From Xylanibacter oryzae DSM 17970 (GTDB taxonomy: Bacteria; Bacteroidota; Bacteroidia; Bacteroidales; Bacteroidaceae), in NCBI RefSeq assembly GCF_000585355.1, contig NZ_KK073873.1:1452703-1516702 (forward strand): a stretch of DNA of 64,000 bases, in the 5' to 3' direction. The first letter of the stretch is position 1, and each line of letters begins with the position of its first letter. Shown here piece after piece: positions 43,648 to 54,012 of this stretch. The notes under the pieces were generated by a model. The model did not search any database, was not told the origin of the DNA, and was given only the letters and a program-made list of their open reading frames with translations. The translations under genes and the position numbers were made by a program.

Positions 43648-44622
43648 TTGACAGAGAAGCATATCGTTTTGGAAGATATCGACCCCGTTGTTTTCTATGG
43701 GGTAAACAATTCTCATTTGCAGATAATAAAGGCGTTATTCCCTAAATTGAGAATTGCAGCCAGAGATAACGTAATACGTGTCTTGGGCGATGAGGAGCAG
43801 ATGGCTGCGTTTGAAGAGGATATTGAGAATATGCGAAAGCATGTATTGAAATATAATTCTTTAGACGAAGAAGACATCATATCGATTACAAAGGGAGAAA
43901 AGACCAAACAGGATTCCGTTAAGGGAGTTCTGGTATACAGCGTAACGGGAAAACCTATAAAAGGTCGTGGTGAAAACCAACAGAAATTGATTGACGCTTT
44001 CGAAAGAAATGACATGATTTTTGCTGTGGGACCTGCAGGCACAGGTAAAACGTATCTCAGCATTGCTATGGCTGTGAAAGCGCTAAAAGAGAAGACTACA
44101 AAGAAAATAATACTTAGTAGGCCAGCAGTTGAAGCCGGTGAGAAGCTGGGGTTTCTGCCTGGCGATATGAAAGATAAGATAGACCCGTATCTACAACCGC
44201 TATATGATGCTTTGGAAGATATGATCCCGGCTGTAAAGCTTCAGGACATGATTGAGAAGCATATCATACAGATAGCTCCTCTCGCTTTTATGAGGGGGCG
44301 TACGTTGAGTGATGCTGTTGTTATTTTGGACGAGGCACAGAACACGACACCTGCGCAAATAAGAATGTTCCTTACACGCATGGGATGGAATACTAAGATG
44401 ATTATTACTGGTGACATGACACAGATTGACTTGCCAAGAGGTCAAAAGAGTGGATTAGTAGAGTCTATTCAGATACTTAGGGGAATAGAAGGTATTGAGT
44501 TCATCGAAATGAAGAAGAAAGATATCGTAAGACATAAACTCGTTTCGCGAATCGTAAACGCTTATGAAAAGTTTGATAGCAAGGCTGAAATAAAATCAGA
44601 CGAAAAGGATGATAATAAATAA
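43648..44622 (+). CDS. phoH: PhoH-family ATPase, probable TTG start
   Basis: About 324 aa from TTG 43648 (LTEKHIVLEDIDPVVFYG). An ATG at 43591 is in frame but lies upstream of the -7 promoter element at about 43612-43619, so it cannot be on the main transcript, and the 19 extra residues are not conserved-looking. Walker A is GPAGTGKTYLS, Walker B is VVILDEAQNTT, and SRPAVEAGEKLGFLPGD is the family signature. PhoH-like proteins are cytoplasmic NTPases/RNA helicase-like proteins linked to stress and RNA handling. It is the first gene of a plus-strand run with purC, ubiE, aroE, purM, prfA, pyrF and an HD gene. Confidence 0.92.
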   Translation: MTEKHIVLEDIDPVVFYGVNNSHLQIIKALFPKLRIAARDNVIRVLGDEEQMAAFEEDIENMRKHVLKYNSLDEEDIISITKGEKTKQDSVKGVLVYSVTGKPIKGRGENQQKLIDAFERNDMIFAVGPAGTGKTYLSIAMAVKALKEKTTKKIILSRPAVEAGEKLGFLPGDMKDKIDPYLQPLYDALEDMIPAVKLQDMIEKHIIQIAPLAFMRGRTLSDAVVILDEAQNTTPAQIRMFLTRMGWNTKMIITGDMTQIDLPRGQKSGLVESIQILRGIEGIEFIEMKKKDIVRHKLVSRIVNAYEKFDSKAEIKSDEKDDNK

Positions 44623-44650
44623 CAGGAAAATTTAAAACCAAATATTAAAA

Positions 44651-45604
44651 ATGAAAGCTTTAACAAAGACTGAGTTCCACTTTGATGGACAAAAGAGTGT
44701 TTATCACGGAAAAGTTCGTGATGTGTATAACATTAACGATGATGTAATCGTTATGGTGGCCACTGACCGTATTTCGGCTTTTGATGTAATACTTCCGAAA
44801 GGTATTCCTTTCAAAGGTCAGGTGCTTAACCAAATTGCTGCAAAATTTTTGGATAAAACTACAGACATCTGTCCAAACTGGAAGTTATCAACTCCTGATC
44901 CAATGGTTACTATCGGTCTAAAATGTGAAGGTTTTCGAGTTGAAATGATAATACGATCTATCCTTACCGGAAGTGCTTGGCGCGAATATAAGAACGGATG
45001 TAGGGAACTTTGCGGTGTAAAGTTGCCTAACGGTATGCGTGAAAATCAGCGTTTCCCTGAACCTATAATTACTCCTACTACTAAAGCAGACGAAGGCCAC
45101 GACTTGAATATTTCAAAGGAAGAAATTATCAAACAAGGTATAGTAAGTAAAGAAGATTACAATATAATGGAAGATTATACACGTAAAATTTTCGCCCGTG
45201 GACAGGAGATTGCAGCCAGTCGCGGACTAATACTTGTGGACACAAAATATGAATTTGGGAAACGTGACGGTAAAGTTTATCTTATTGATGAAATTCATAC
45301 TCCTGACAGCAGCCGTTATTTCTATGCTGACGGATATGAAGAAAAATTCGAAAAGGGAGAACCTCAAAAACAATTATCAAAGGAATTTGTACGCCAATGG
45401 CTTATAGAAAACGACTTCATGAACGAACCTGGACAGACAGTCCCAGAGATGACTGATGAATATGTCAACAGCGTAAGTGAAAGATATATAGAACTATATG
45501 AACGTATAACTGGAGAGAAATTTAATAAAGTTCAAGATAAGGAGAATATTGCTGCACGTATCGAAAAGAACGTTACTGAAGAACTAAAAAAACGTAATGT
45601 ATAA
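44651..45604 (+). CDS. purC: Phosphoribosylaminoimidazole-succinocarboxamide (SAICAR) synthase
   Basis: 317 aa, of the longer PurC type common in Bacteroidota. Visible motifs: [21 protein letters not shown] at the ATP-binding start, [18 protein letters not shown], and [27 protein letters not shown] near residue 200. It joins aspartate to CAIR in purine synthesis. The gene lies 28 bp after phoH and overlaps ubiE by 8 bp, so it is part of the same operon. purM lies three genes downstream, a second purine gene in the run. Confidence 0.97.
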   Translation: MKALTKTEFHFDGQKSVYHGKVRDVYNINDDVIVMVATDRISAFDVILPKGIPFKGQVLNQIAAKFLDKTTDICPNWKLSTPDPMVTIGLKCEGFRVEMIIRSILTGSAWREYKNGCRELCGVKLPNGMRENQRFPEPIITPTTKADEGHDLNISKEEIIKQGIVSKEDYNIMEDYTRKIFARGQEIAASRGLILVDTKYEFGKRDGKVYLIDEIHTPDSSRYFYADGYEEKFEKGEPQKQLSKEFVRQWLIENDFMNEPGQTVPEMTDEYVNSVSERYIELYERITGEKFNKVQDKENIAARIEKNVTEELKKRNV

Positions 45605-46331
45605 GCAAGAAAAGATAAAACCTTATAGTGAAAAGGAAGAGAAGGGTAAACAAGTAGAACTTATGTTCGACCAGATTGCCCACTCGTACGATTTACTGAA
45701 CCATAGACTTTCATGGAATATCGATAAAGGATGGAGACGTAAAGCTATAAGACAGCTGGCTTCAGCTAAGCCACAATGTATTCTAGATGTGGCTACTGGT
45801 ACGGGTGACTTTGCCATAATGGCAGCAAAAATGCTTAAGCCAAAGTCGTTAATTGGAGCTGACATAAGCGAGGGTATGATGAACATAGGGAAGGGCAAAG
45901 TAAAAAAAGCAGAAATGGATGATGTCATATCATTCAAAAAGGAAGACTGTATGAACCTTACTTTTGAAGACTCAACTTTTGATGCCGTGACATCTGCTTT
46001 TGGAATACGAAATTTTCCGAATCTTGACAAAGGACTAAAAGAGATGCACCGTGTACTAAAGGAAGGCGGACAAATAAGTATAGTGGAACTGACCGAGCCG
46101 GTTTCATTTCCAATGAAACAACTCTTCAAAATATATTCCCATACTGTATTGCCTATTGTAGGGCGACTGATATCAAAGGATACCAATGCCTACAATTATC
46201 TTACTGATACAATAGAGGCTTTCCCACAGGGTGAAACTATGGTAGCAGTCCTGAAAAGAGCTGGATTTAGAGAGGCTAAGTTTGAAAGGCTGACGTTTGG
46301 TGTATGCACAATGTATTTCGCTACAAAATAA
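45597..46331 (+). CDS. ubiE: Demethylmenaquinone methyltransferase
   Basis: 244 aa SAM-dependent class I methyltransferase. Motif I is [16 protein letters not shown], and the UbiE signatures [20 protein letters not shown] at the N-terminus and [26 protein letters not shown] are clear. It performs the last step of menaquinone synthesis; in Bacteroidota, which use menaquinone, this means MenG activity. Start overlaps purC by 8 bp, and aroE follows after 18 bp. Confidence 0.96.
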   Translation: MYKQEKIKPYSEKEEKGKQVELMFDQIAHSYDLLNHRLSWNIDKGWRRKAIRQLASAKPQCILDVATGTGDFAIMAAKMLKPKSLIGADISEGMMNIGKGKVKKAEMDDVISFKKEDCMNLTFEDSTFDAVTSAFGIRNFPNLDKGLKEMHRVLKEGGQISIVELTEPVSFPMKQLFKIYSHTVLPIVGRLISKDTNAYNYLTDTIEAFPQGETMVAVLKRAGFREAKFERLTFGVCTMYFATK

Positions 46332-46349
46332 AATAACAATCACACGATT

Positions 46350-47099
46350 ATGGACAAATATGGTTTGATAGGATTTCCGCTAGGTCATTCCTTTTCGATA
46401 AGTTACTTTAACGAAAAGTTTGAAAATGAAGGTATTGATGCTAAGTATGAAAACTTTGAAATTCCAAGTATTGATGCTTTGCCTGAAATACTTGACTCTA
46501 ACCCGAACCTAAAAGGTCTTAATGTAACAATTCCTTATAAGGAGAAGGTCATATCTTATCTGGATTATATTAGTCCAGAGGCAAGGGTTATAGGCGCTGT
46601 AAACGTAATTCGTGTATTAAAAAAGACAGACAAGGTAATTCTTAAGGGATTCAACTCTGATGTAATAGGATTCACCAAAAGTATCGGACCCATTCTTGAG
46701 AAATTCCATAAGAAAGCTCTTATTCTAGGTACAGGAGGTGCATCAAAGGCTATAAACTATGGTCTAAAATCACTAGGACTAGAAACTCTATATGTAAGCA
46801 GAAACAGAAAAAATGAGGAGTGCATACTGTATAGCGACGTTACGCCTCAATTGATAAAGGAATATAATGTAATCGTAAACTGTACTCCAGTAGGTATGTA
46901 TCCGCACTCAGAAGAGTGTCCGCTATTACCATACGAGGCTATGGATAACAAAACAATTCTTTATGACCTTATTTATAATCCTGACGAGACTCTATTTATG
47001 AAAAAAGGAGCTGAAAGAGGTGCTACTACTAAAAATGGGCTAGAGATGCTCCTACTACAAGCTTTCGCTAGCTGGGAATTTTGGAACGATATGGAATAA
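46350..47099 (+). CDS. aroE: Shikimate dehydrogenase
   Basis: 249 aa, slightly shorter than E. coli AroE. Shikimate-binding part: GLIGFPLGHSFSISYFNEKF and NVTIPYKEKV with the catalytic Lys, then the Asp in GFNSDVIGF. The NADP fold has LILGTGGASKAINYGL, and VNCTPVGMYP plus NGLEMLLLQAFASWEFW are the usual C-terminal signatures. Converts 3-dehydroshikimate to shikimate for aromatic amino acid synthesis. Located within the phoH-purC-ubiE run, 15 bp before purM. Confidence 0.96.
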   Translation: MDKYGLIGFPLGHSFSISYFNEKFENEGIDAKYENFEIPSIDALPEILDSNPNLKGLNVTIPYKEKVISYLDYISPEARVIGAVNVIRVLKKTDKVILKGFNSDVIGFTKSIGPILEKFHKKALILGTGGASKAINYGLKSLGLETLYVSRNRKNEECILYSDVTPQLIKEYNVIVNCTPVGMYPHSEECPLLPYEAMDNKTILYDLIYNPDETLFMKKGAERGATTKNGLEMLLLQAFASWEFWNDME

Positions 47100-47114
47100 A
47101 ATAATAATATATTG

Positions 47115-48284
47115 ATGGATAAATCTAATCGTTATATGATGAGGGGCGTAAGTGCAGCCAAAGAGGATGTACACAACGCTATTAAAAATATTGACAAAGG
47201 TATATTTCCACAGGCTTTCTGTAAAATAATACCAGATATTCTAGGTGGTGACCCTGAATATTGTAATATCATGCATGCTGATGGTGCAGGTACTAAATCG
47301 TCACTGGCTTATATGTACTGGAAAGAATCCGGAGACTTAAGCGTGTGGAAAGGTGTAGCACAGGATGCACTAATAATGAATACGGATGACTTGCTATGTG
47401 TAGGTGCTGTTGACAACATTCTTGTGTCAAGCACTATCGGACGTAATAAGATGCTTATTCCAGGTAACGTAATATCTGCTATAATAAATGGAACTGATGA
47501 ACTTTTAGCGCAGATGCGTGAAATGGGTATCGGTATTTATGCTACTGGGGGTGAAACAGCCGATGTAGGCGACTTAGTCCGTACAATCATAGTAGACTCT
47601 ACAGTAACGTGTCGTATGAAGCGTAGTGATGTTATTAACAATGCCAAAATATGCCCTGGAGATGTTATAGTTGGCATGGCTTCATTCGGGCAGGCTACTT
47701 ATGAAGACAAATATAACGGAGGAATGGGAAGTAATGGTCTCACAAGCGCACGTCATGACGTATTTGGAAAATATCTAGCTGAAAAATATCCTGAGAGTTA
47801 TAATCATGATGTTCCTGATGAACTTGTTTACAGTGGGCATCATCGTCTTGATGATAAAATCGGTGGTGTAGATGTGAATGCAGGACAATTAGTACTCTCT
47901 CCTACTCGTACGTATGCTCCTGTAATAAAGAAGGTCCTAGATGAAATGAGACCTGAAATTCATGGCATGATACACTGCACAGGTGGAGCGCAAACGAAAG
48001 TGCTACATTTTGTAGGAGAAAACTGCCATGTAATAAAAGATAACATGTTTCCTGTCCCACCTTTGTTTAAGATTATCCGAGATGAGAGCCAAACAGATTG
48101 GAAAGAAATGTATAAGGTGTTTAACATGGGACACAGAATGGAGGTTTATGTACGTCCGGAAGTAGCTCATGAAATTATAGAAATAGCAAATAGCTTTAAT
48201 ATTGATGCTCAGATAATAGGGCACATTGAAGACGGGAAAAAAAGTCTTACTATTAAATCAGAATTCGGAGTATTCGATTACTAA
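47115..48284 (+). CDS. purM: Phosphoribosylformylglycinamidine cyclo-ligase (AIR synthase)
   Basis: 389 aa from ATG 47115; a TTG directly before it also fits the frame but is less likely. Visible: NIMHADGAGTKSSLAYMYW, DDLLCVGAVDNILVSSTIGRN and GGETADVGDLVRTIIVD, which are the ATP/FGAM-binding motifs of the PurM/SelD superfamily in the Bacteroidota variant. It closes the imidazole ring in purine synthesis. It lies between aroE (15 bp) and prfA (25 bp) in the same operon. Confidence 0.93.
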   Translation: MDKSNRYMMRGVSAAKEDVHNAIKNIDKGIFPQAFCKIIPDILGGDPEYCNIMHADGAGTKSSLAYMYWKESGDLSVWKGVAQDALIMNTDDLLCVGAVDNILVSSTIGRNKMLIPGNVISAIINGTDELLAQMREMGIGIYATGGETADVGDLVRTIIVDSTVTCRMKRSDVINNAKICPGDVIVGMASFGQATYEDKYNGGMGSNGLTSARHDVFGKYLAEKYPESYNHDVPDELVYSGHHRLDDKIGGVDVNAGQLVLSPTRTYAPVIKKVLDEMRPEIHGMIHCTGGAQTKVLHFVGENCHVIKDNMFPVPPLFKIIRDESQTDWKEMYKVFNMGHRMEVYVRPEVAHEIIEIANSFNIDAQIIGHIEDGKKSLTIKSEFGVFDY

Positions 48285-48309
48285 TAAATAAGAGGTAAAG
48301 AACAAAAAT

Positions 48310-49422
48310 ATGCCAGAGAATAATAGTATATTGGAAAAACTTGATGGTCTGGAAAGTCGTTATGAGGAAGTTTCAACACTTATTACCGACCCAAGCGTTA
48401 TTGCAGACCAACAACGTTATGTTAAACTTACAAAAGAATATAAGGAACTTGGCGATATTATGGACGCCCGCAAACGTTACATCGATTGTCTTAATTCCAT
48501 AAATGAGGCTAAAGATATTCTGAATAACGAAAGTGATCCTGACATGAGGGAAATGGCTCGTGAAGAGTTGCAGAATAACGAGTGTAAACAACCAAAAATA
48601 GAAGAAGAAATCAAAATAGCTCTTGTACCTAAGGATCCTGAGGATGCAAAGAATGTACAGATGGAGGTGCGTGCTGGTACAGGCGGAGATGAAGCAGCCC
48701 TATTTGCTGGAGACTTATTCAATATGTATAAGAAATTCTGCGACTCAAAAGGATGGAATTTATCGGTTACTAGCGTCAGTGAAGGTGCTGTTGGCGGATT
48801 TAAAGAGATTGATTTTGCTGTTAGCGGTGACGGCGTCTATGGTGTTCTAAAATATGAATCAGGTGTACACCGTGTTCAACGAGTCCCTGCTACTGAAACA
48901 CAAGGGCGTATGCATACTAGTGCTGCAACAGTAGCTGTATTGCCTGAAGCTGATAAATTCGAAGTTAGCATAAATGAAGGTGATATAAAATGGGATACAT
49001 TTAGAAGTAGTGGAGCAGGCGGACAGAACGTAAATAAGGTAGAATCTGGAGTACGTCTTAGATATCCTTGGAAGAACCCAAATACAGGAGAAATGGAAGA
49101 AATTCTTATAGAATGTACTGAAACCCGTGACCAGCCAAAAAATAAAGAACGAGCACTTTCCAGATTACGAACATTCATATATGACCGCGAGCATCAAAAA
49201 TATATGGACGATATAGCTAACAGACGTAAATCATTGGTTTCTACTGGTGACCGTTCTGCAAAAATTCGCACATATAACTTCCCGCAGGGACGTGTAACTG
49301 ACCACCGTATAGGTTTTACGACTCATGACCTCACTGGATTTATGAGCGGTAATATAGAGGAGATGATAAATGCTCTGACCGTAGCTGAAAATGCAGAGAG
49401 AATGAAGGAAACAGAACTGTAG
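48310..49422 (+). CDS. prfA: Peptide chain release factor 1
   Basis: 370 aa. The catalytic GGQ motif stands in RSSGAGGQNVNKVESGVRL at about residue 240. The PEVRAGTGGDEA-like motif (MEVRAGTGGDEAALFAGDLF), HRVQRVPATETQGRMHTSAATVA and the domain-1 helix NSILEKLDGLESRYEE are as expected. The tripeptide region that reads UAG/UAA lies in domain 2 and appears intact in length. RF1 rather than RF2 is supported by the absence of a frameshift site. Fits the housekeeping operon; pyrF follows. Confidence 0.96.
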   Translation: MPENNSILEKLDGLESRYEEVSTLITDPSVIADQQRYVKLTKEYKELGDIMDARKRYIDCLNSINEAKDILNNESDPDMREMAREELQNNECKQPKIEEEIKIALVPKDPEDAKNVQMEVRAGTGGDEAALFAGDLFNMYKKFCDSKGWNLSVTSVSEGAVGGFKEIDFAVSGDGVYGVLKYESGVHRVQRVPATETQGRMHTSAATVAVLPEADKFEVSINEGDIKWDTFRSSGAGGQNVNKVESGVRLRYPWKNPNTGEMEEILIECTETRDQPKNKERALSRLRTFIYDREHQKYMDDIANRRKSLVSTGDRSAKIRTYNFPQGRVTDHRIGFTTHDLTGFMSGNIEEMINALTVAENAERMKETEL

Positions 49423-49457
49423 ATTGGTCTTAAAAGATGATTAATACAGATATCGTT

Positions 49458-50288
49458 ATGAATAGAAAAGAACTTATAAATCAAATAAATGCAAAGAAAT
49501 CTTTTCTTTGCGTGGGACTTGACACTGATCTAGAAAAAGTACCGGAACACCTGCTCAATGAAGAAGATCCTATCTTTACATTCAACAAGAATATAATAGA
49601 TGCGACTGCACCTTATTGTGTATCATACAAACCGAATCTTGCTTTTTACGAGGCTTCAGGAATAAAAGGGATGGTTGCATTTGAAAAAACGATCAAGTAT
49701 CTAAATGAGAACTACCCTGAAAAATTCATTATAGCTGATGCCAAACGTGGTGATATTGGTAATACTTCAGCAATGTATGCACGTACATTCTTTGAAAAAT
49801 ATAATCTTGATGCACTAACAGTAGCTCCTTATATGGGAGAGGATAGTGTAACTCCATTTCTTACTTATAAAGATAAATGGGTGGTATTGCTAGCTCTAAC
49901 AAGCAACAAGGGGTCAAATGACTTTCAACTTTCTGAGGATAAAAATGGTGAACGACTATTTGAAAAGGTTTTGCGTATTTCTCAGAAATGGGGCAACAAT
50001 GAGAATATGATGTATGTAGTTGGTGCCACTCAAGGAAAAATGTTCAAAGATATACGTAAGGTTATTCCAAATCACTTCTTGCTAGTTCCTGGAGTAGGTG
50101 CACAAGGTGGAAGTCTTGAGGAAGTTTGCAAATATGGTATGATTAAAGACTGTGGACTTTTAGTAAACAGTTCACGAGGCATAATTTATGCCAGTAATAA
50201 TAGGAACTTCGCTGATGCTGCTGGTGAAAAAGCTAAAGAGTTACAACAACAGATGAGCATTGAACTTGATAGGATGACTTCTAAATAG
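49458..50288 (+). CDS. pyrF: Orotidine 5'-phosphate decarboxylase (type 2)
   Basis: 276 aa from ATG 49458 ([22 protein letters not shown]); an in-frame ATG at 49437 adds seven residues and cannot be excluded. The catalytic motif is [35 protein letters not shown] and [10 protein letters not shown] are the substrate-phosphate elements of the longer, type 2 PyrF enzymes. It decarboxylates OMP to UMP, the last step of pyrimidine synthesis. It lies 35 bp after prfA and 6 bp before the HD-domain gene. Confidence 0.95.
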   Translation: MNRKELINQINAKKSFLCVGLDTDLEKVPEHLLNEEDPIFTFNKNIIDATAPYCVSYKPNLAFYEASGIKGMVAFEKTIKYLNENYPEKFIIADAKRGDIGNTSAMYARTFFEKYNLDALTVAPYMGEDSVTPFLTYKDKWVVLLALTSNKGSNDFQLSEDKNGERLFEKVLRISQKWGNNENMMYVVGATQGKMFKDIRKVIPNHFLLVPGVGAQGGSLEEVCKYGMIKDCGLLVNSSRGIIYASNNRNFADAAGEKAKELQQQMSIELDRMTSK

Positions 50289-50294
50289 TTTATT

Positions 50295-51515
50295 TTGAAC
50301 AACAGTAAGATTATTAATGATCCTGTATTTGGTTTTATAAAAATACCAAGAGGATTACTTTTAGACATAGTAAAGCATCCTTTGATGCAAAGACTTACGC
50401 GAATAAAGCAATTGGGTTTAGCGTCTGTTGTATACCCAGGTGCTCAACACACTAGATTCCAACATTCCATAGGCGCATTTCATCTAATGAGCGAAGCCAT
50501 AACTTCACTATCACAGAAGGGAGTTTTTATTTTCGACAGTGAGGCAGAAGCCATAGAAGCAGCTATACTGATGCATGATATTGGTCATGGACCATTCAGC
50601 CACGTATTGGAAGACACTCTAATACATGGAATCAGCCATGAGGAGATATCACTAATGATGATGGAAAAGATAAATGCTAATATGGATGGAAGACTCAATC
50701 TGGCCATTAAAATATTCAAGAATGAATATCCAAAAAAATTTCTTCACCAGTTAATAAGCAGCCAGATTGATATGGATCGTCTGGATTATCTCCGTCGAGA
50801 CTGCTTCTTTACTGGGGTCACAGAAGGAAACATTGGTAGCGCAAGAATAATAAAAATGTTAAATGTAAAGGATGATAATATTGTTGTAGAATCAAATGGA
50901 ATATACTCTATTGAAAACTATATAACCACGAGACGACTGATGTACTGGCAGGTATATCTCCACAAAACAGCAGTAGCCTGCGAAAATGTCCTGGTAAAAG
51001 CTCTCCTAAGGGCTAAGCATTTAGCTAAAAACAATAAAAATATTTTTGCGTCTCCTGCCCTACATTACTTTCTCTATAATAATGTTGATGCAGATTTTTT
51101 CAATTCGCACGAAGAGGCTCTAAGATATTATGAGGAACTTGATGATACTGATATATGGAGTGCACTTAAAGTATGGATGCATAGTGATGACAAAATACTT
51201 TCTTTGCTGGCTTCTGATATTCTTAATAGAAACATATTCAAGGTTGAAGTGCATGAAGAAAACATTCCACAAGAAAGAATAGAAGAACTTGAAGAAAGGA
51301 TAAGCAAAGCATTAAATATATCCAAAGAAGAAGCACAATATTTCATATGTGTTGATACCATACAAAAAGATATGTATGACACTAATGACGCGAGTATCAC
51401 TATTCTTTACAAAGATGGCAATACTAAAGATATTGTAGATGCATCAGAAATACTAAACATAGCTCTACTTTCTAAAAAAATAAGAAAATATTATCTCTGT
51501 TATCAAAGAATATAA
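50295..51515 (+). CDS. HD-domain phosphohydrolase (dGTPase/YdhJ-like), TTG start
   Basis: 406 aa starting at TTG 50295, 6 bp after pyrF; no ATG is available before the conserved NDPVFGFIKIPRGLLLDIV. HD residues: HTRFQHSIGAFHL, LMHDIGHGPFSHVLE and the later IDMDRLDYLRRDCFFTGV. The family hydrolyses nucleotides, and the closest architecture is that of stand-alone dNTP triphosphohydrolase-like HD proteins. Function in this organism unknown. It ends the phoH operon; a new promoter for lpxD follows at once. Confidence 0.88.
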   Translation: MNNSKIINDPVFGFIKIPRGLLLDIVKHPLMQRLTRIKQLGLASVVYPGAQHTRFQHSIGAFHLMSEAITSLSQKGVFIFDSEAEAIEAAILMHDIGHGPFSHVLEDTLIHGISHEEISLMMMEKINANMDGRLNLAIKIFKNEYPKKFLHQLISSQIDMDRLDYLRRDCFFTGVTEGNIGSARIIKMLNVKDDNIVVESNGIYSIENYITTRRLMYWQVYLHKTAVACENVLVKALLRAKHLAKNNKNIFASPALHYFLYNNVDADFFNSHEEALRYYEELDDTDIWSALKVWMHSDDKILSLLASDILNRNIFKVEVHEENIPQERIEELEERISKALNISKEEAQYFICVDTIQKDMYDTNDASITILYKDGNTKDIVDASEILNIALLSKKIRKYYLCYQRI

Positions 51516-51526
51516 AGTATTTTTAT

Positions 51527-51534
51527 TATCTTTG
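51527..51534 (+). promoter_or_regulatory. Promoter -7 element of the lpx operon
   Basis: The plus strand reads TATCTTTG followed by CA, 30 bp before the lpxD ATG and 12 bp after the HD gene stop. This separates the lipid A genes from the preceding operon. Confidence 0.75.
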
Positions 51535-51563
51535 CAAGATTAAGTACAACCAAGTTTATAAAT

Positions 51564-52607
51564 ATGGAATTTACAGCTAAACAAATCGCTGAATTTATAC
51601 AAGGCCGTGTGGAAGGTGACGAGAATGCAACTGTACACACATTTGCCAAAATCGAAGAAGGAGTTTCTGGAGCTATTTCGTTTTTATCCAATCCCAAATA
51701 CACTCACTATCTATATGATACAAAATCATCCATAGTTCTTATCAATGAAGATTTCGAACTTGAAAGAGGCGTAAATGCTACATTAATTAGGGTTAAGAAC
51801 GCATATGAGTGTGTAGCAAAACTCTTACAGTTATATGAATCAAGCAAGCCTAAAAAGGCAGGTATTGATTCGCTTGCCTTTGTTTCTCCTAATGCAAAAA
51901 TTGGCAAAGATGTCTATATTGGAGCCTTTGCTTATATCGGGGATGGCTCAATAATTGGAGATTATACACAGGTGTATCCAAACACTGTAATAGGTGATGG
52001 TGTAAAGATAGGAAAGGGTTGTATATTCTACCCTAACGTTACGATATACCAAGGATGTAAACTCGGAAATAATATTACAATACATGCAGGTTCTGTGATA
52101 GGGGCTGATGGATTTGGATTTGCTCCTTCAACAGAGGGTTATGATAAAATTCCACAAATAGGTATAGTTACTATCGAAGATAATGTAGAGATTGGTGCCA
52201 ACACGTGCGTAGACCGTTCTACAATGGGCAGCACTTACATCCGTAAGGGCGTTAAGCTTGACAATTTGGTTCAGGTGGCACACAATGTGGAAATAGGTGA
52301 AAACACTGTTATGTCAGCACAAGTCGGTATAGCGGGTAGCACGAAAATAGGCTCATGGTGTATGTTCGGTGGTCAGGTAGGACTAGCTGGGCACATACAA
52401 ATAGGAGACAAAGTATTCCTTGGTGCGCAATCTGGTGTTCCTGGAAACATAAAAAGCAATCAAACACTGATTGGAACGCCACCTATGGAACCTAAACAAT
52501 ACTTCAAATCTCAGGTTATCATTCGCAGACTGCCAGATATGTACAAGCAATTGAATGAGATACAGAAAGAATTGGATGAACTAAAAAATAAATTAGAGTC
52601 TAAATAA
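51564..52607 (+). CDS. lpxD: UDP-3-O-(3-hydroxyacyl)glucosamine N-acyltransferase
   Basis: 347 aa. The N-terminal uridine-binding domain ([20 protein letters not shown]) precedes about ten hexapeptide turns ([46 protein letters not shown]) and a C-terminal helix ([14 protein letters not shown]). HNVEIGEN includes the catalytic His region of LpxD. It adds the second acyl chain, from hydroxyacyl-ACP, in lipid A synthesis. First gene of an lpxD-lpxC/fabZ-lpxA set with 15 bp and 4 bp spacers. Confidence 0.97.
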   Translation: MEFTAKQIAEFIQGRVEGDENATVHTFAKIEEGVSGAISFLSNPKYTHYLYDTKSSIVLINEDFELERGVNATLIRVKNAYECVAKLLQLYESSKPKKAGIDSLAFVSPNAKIGKDVYIGAFAYIGDGSIIGDYTQVYPNTVIGDGVKIGKGCIFYPNVTIYQGCKLGNNITIHAGSVIGADGFGFAPSTEGYDKIPQIGIVTIEDNVEIGANTCVDRSTMGSTYIRKGVKLDNLVQVAHNVEIGENTVMSAQVGIAGSTKIGSWCMFGGQVGLAGHIQIGDKVFLGAQSGVPGNIKSNQTLIGTPPMEPKQYFKSQVIIRRLPDMYKQLNEIQKELDELKNKLESK

Positions 52608-52622
52608 ATTCATTAATAACTT

Positions 52623-54008
52623 ATGTCGAAACAGAAGACACTGAAAGGCAGCTTTTCTCTTTTCGGAAAAGGTTTGCATACAGGATTGAGTCTTACGGTT
52701 ACATTTAACCCAGCTCCAGAAAATTCAGGTTATAAAATACAGCGTATAGACTTAGATGGTCAACCAATGATTGACGCTATCGCTGAGAACGTAGTAGAAA
52801 CACAGCGTGGAACATGCTTGGGCAAAGGAGATTTAAAAGTGTCAACCATTGAGCATGGAATGGCTGCTTTATATGCTTTGGGCATAGATAACTGCCTTAT
52901 TCAGGTAAATGGCCCAGAATTTCCAATTCTTGATGGTAGTTCCGCTATGTTTGTTGAAAAAATAAATGAGGTAGGAATTGAAGATCAGAATGCTCCAAAA
53001 GATTATTATGTAATCAAACATAAAATAGAAGTAAAGGATGAAGAAAGTGGATCTTGCATTACTATTCTGCCCGATGAACAGTTCAGTATTACGGCAATGT
53101 GCTCTTTTGATTCAAAATTCATTAACAGCCAATTTGCTACTATAGACAACGTCGAAGACTTTGCAACAGAAATAGCTCCAGCACGTACTTTTGTTTTCGT
53201 ACGTGATGTTGTGCCTTTGCTTAAAGCGAACCTTATAAAAGGAGGTGACATGGACAATGCCATCGTAATATACGAAAGAAAAATAACTCAAGAGCAATTA
53301 GATGAACTAGCAGACTTCCTAAAAGTTCCTCATTTGGATGCTACAAAGATAGGATATATACAACACAAACCATTAGTTTGGGAAAATGAATGTACACGTC
53401 ACAAACTGCTTGATATAATCGGGGATATGGCTCTAATAGGAAAACCTATAAAAGGTAGAATTATCGCTACACGCCCTGGTCATACAATAAATAACAAATT
53501 TGCAAGACAAATGCGACGCGAAATACGCAAACATGAAATTCAGGCACCATTCTATGACTGCAACGAATCACCTATTATGGATGTAAATCGCATAAGAGAA
53601 CTGCTTCCACATCGCTATCCTATGCAATTAGTAGACAAAGTTATAAATATCGGTCCTAATAGTATTGTCGGCATCAAAAATATTACTAGTAATGAACCTT
53701 TTTTTCAGGGTCACTTCCCTAAAGAACCAGTGATGCCTGGTGTACTCCAAATAGAGGCGATGGCTCAGTGCGGTGGGTTACTTGTACTAAGTACTGTAGA
53801 AGAACCTGAGCGTTGGTCAACATACTTCATGCGTATTGATGATGTCAAGTTTCGCCAAAAAGTAGTACCTGGTGATACCCTTATATTCAAGGTAGAACTA
53901 TTAGCACCTGTACGACACGGAATATCTTCAATGAAAGGATACTCATTCGTAGGTGACAAAGTAGTATCTGAAGCTACATTCACTGCGCAAATTGTAAAAA
54001 ACAAATAA
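52623..54008 (+). CDS. lpxC/fabZ: Bifunctional UDP-3-O-acyl-N-acetylglucosamine deacetylase / 3-hydroxyacyl-ACP dehydratase
   Basis: 461 aa fusion, a known Bacteroidota arrangement. LpxC part (residues 1-~300): zinc ligands in STIEHGMAALYALG and in RHKLLDIIGDMALIG (His and Asp), and FPILDGSSAMFV. FabZ part (~320-461): LLPHRYPMQLVDKV with the catalytic His and FFQGHFPKEPVMPGVLQIEAMAQ with the Glu. The fusion links the committed step of lipid A synthesis with a step of fatty acid elongation, both of which draw on hydroxyacyl-ACP. It sits between lpxD and lpxA. Confidence 0.97.
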   Translation: MSKQKTLKGSFSLFGKGLHTGLSLTVTFNPAPENSGYKIQRIDLDGQPMIDAIAENVVETQRGTCLGKGDLKVSTIEHGMAALYALGIDNCLIQVNGPEFPILDGSSAMFVEKINEVGIEDQNAPKDYYVIKHKIEVKDEESGSCITILPDEQFSITAMCSFDSKFINSQFATIDNVEDFATEIAPARTFVFVRDVVPLLKANLIKGGDMDNAIVIYERKITQEQLDELADFLKVPHLDATKIGYIQHKPLVWENECTRHKLLDIIGDMALIGKPIKGRIIATRPGHTINNKFARQMRREIRKHEIQAPFYDCNESPIMDVNRIRELLPHRYPMQLVDKVINIGPNSIVGIKNITSNEPFFQGHFPKEPVMPGVLQIEAMAQCGGLLVLSTVEEPERWSTYFMRIDDVKFRQKVVPGDTLIFKVELLAPVRHGISSMKGYSFVGDKVVSEATFTAQIVKNK

Positions 54009-54012
54009 AAAA

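Noticed and set aside
45623-46186. 187-codon open frame on the minus strand inside ubiE
   Set aside because: It is the antisense shadow of a clear ubiE gene; the product is serine/phenylalanine-rich and has no start signals or motifs.
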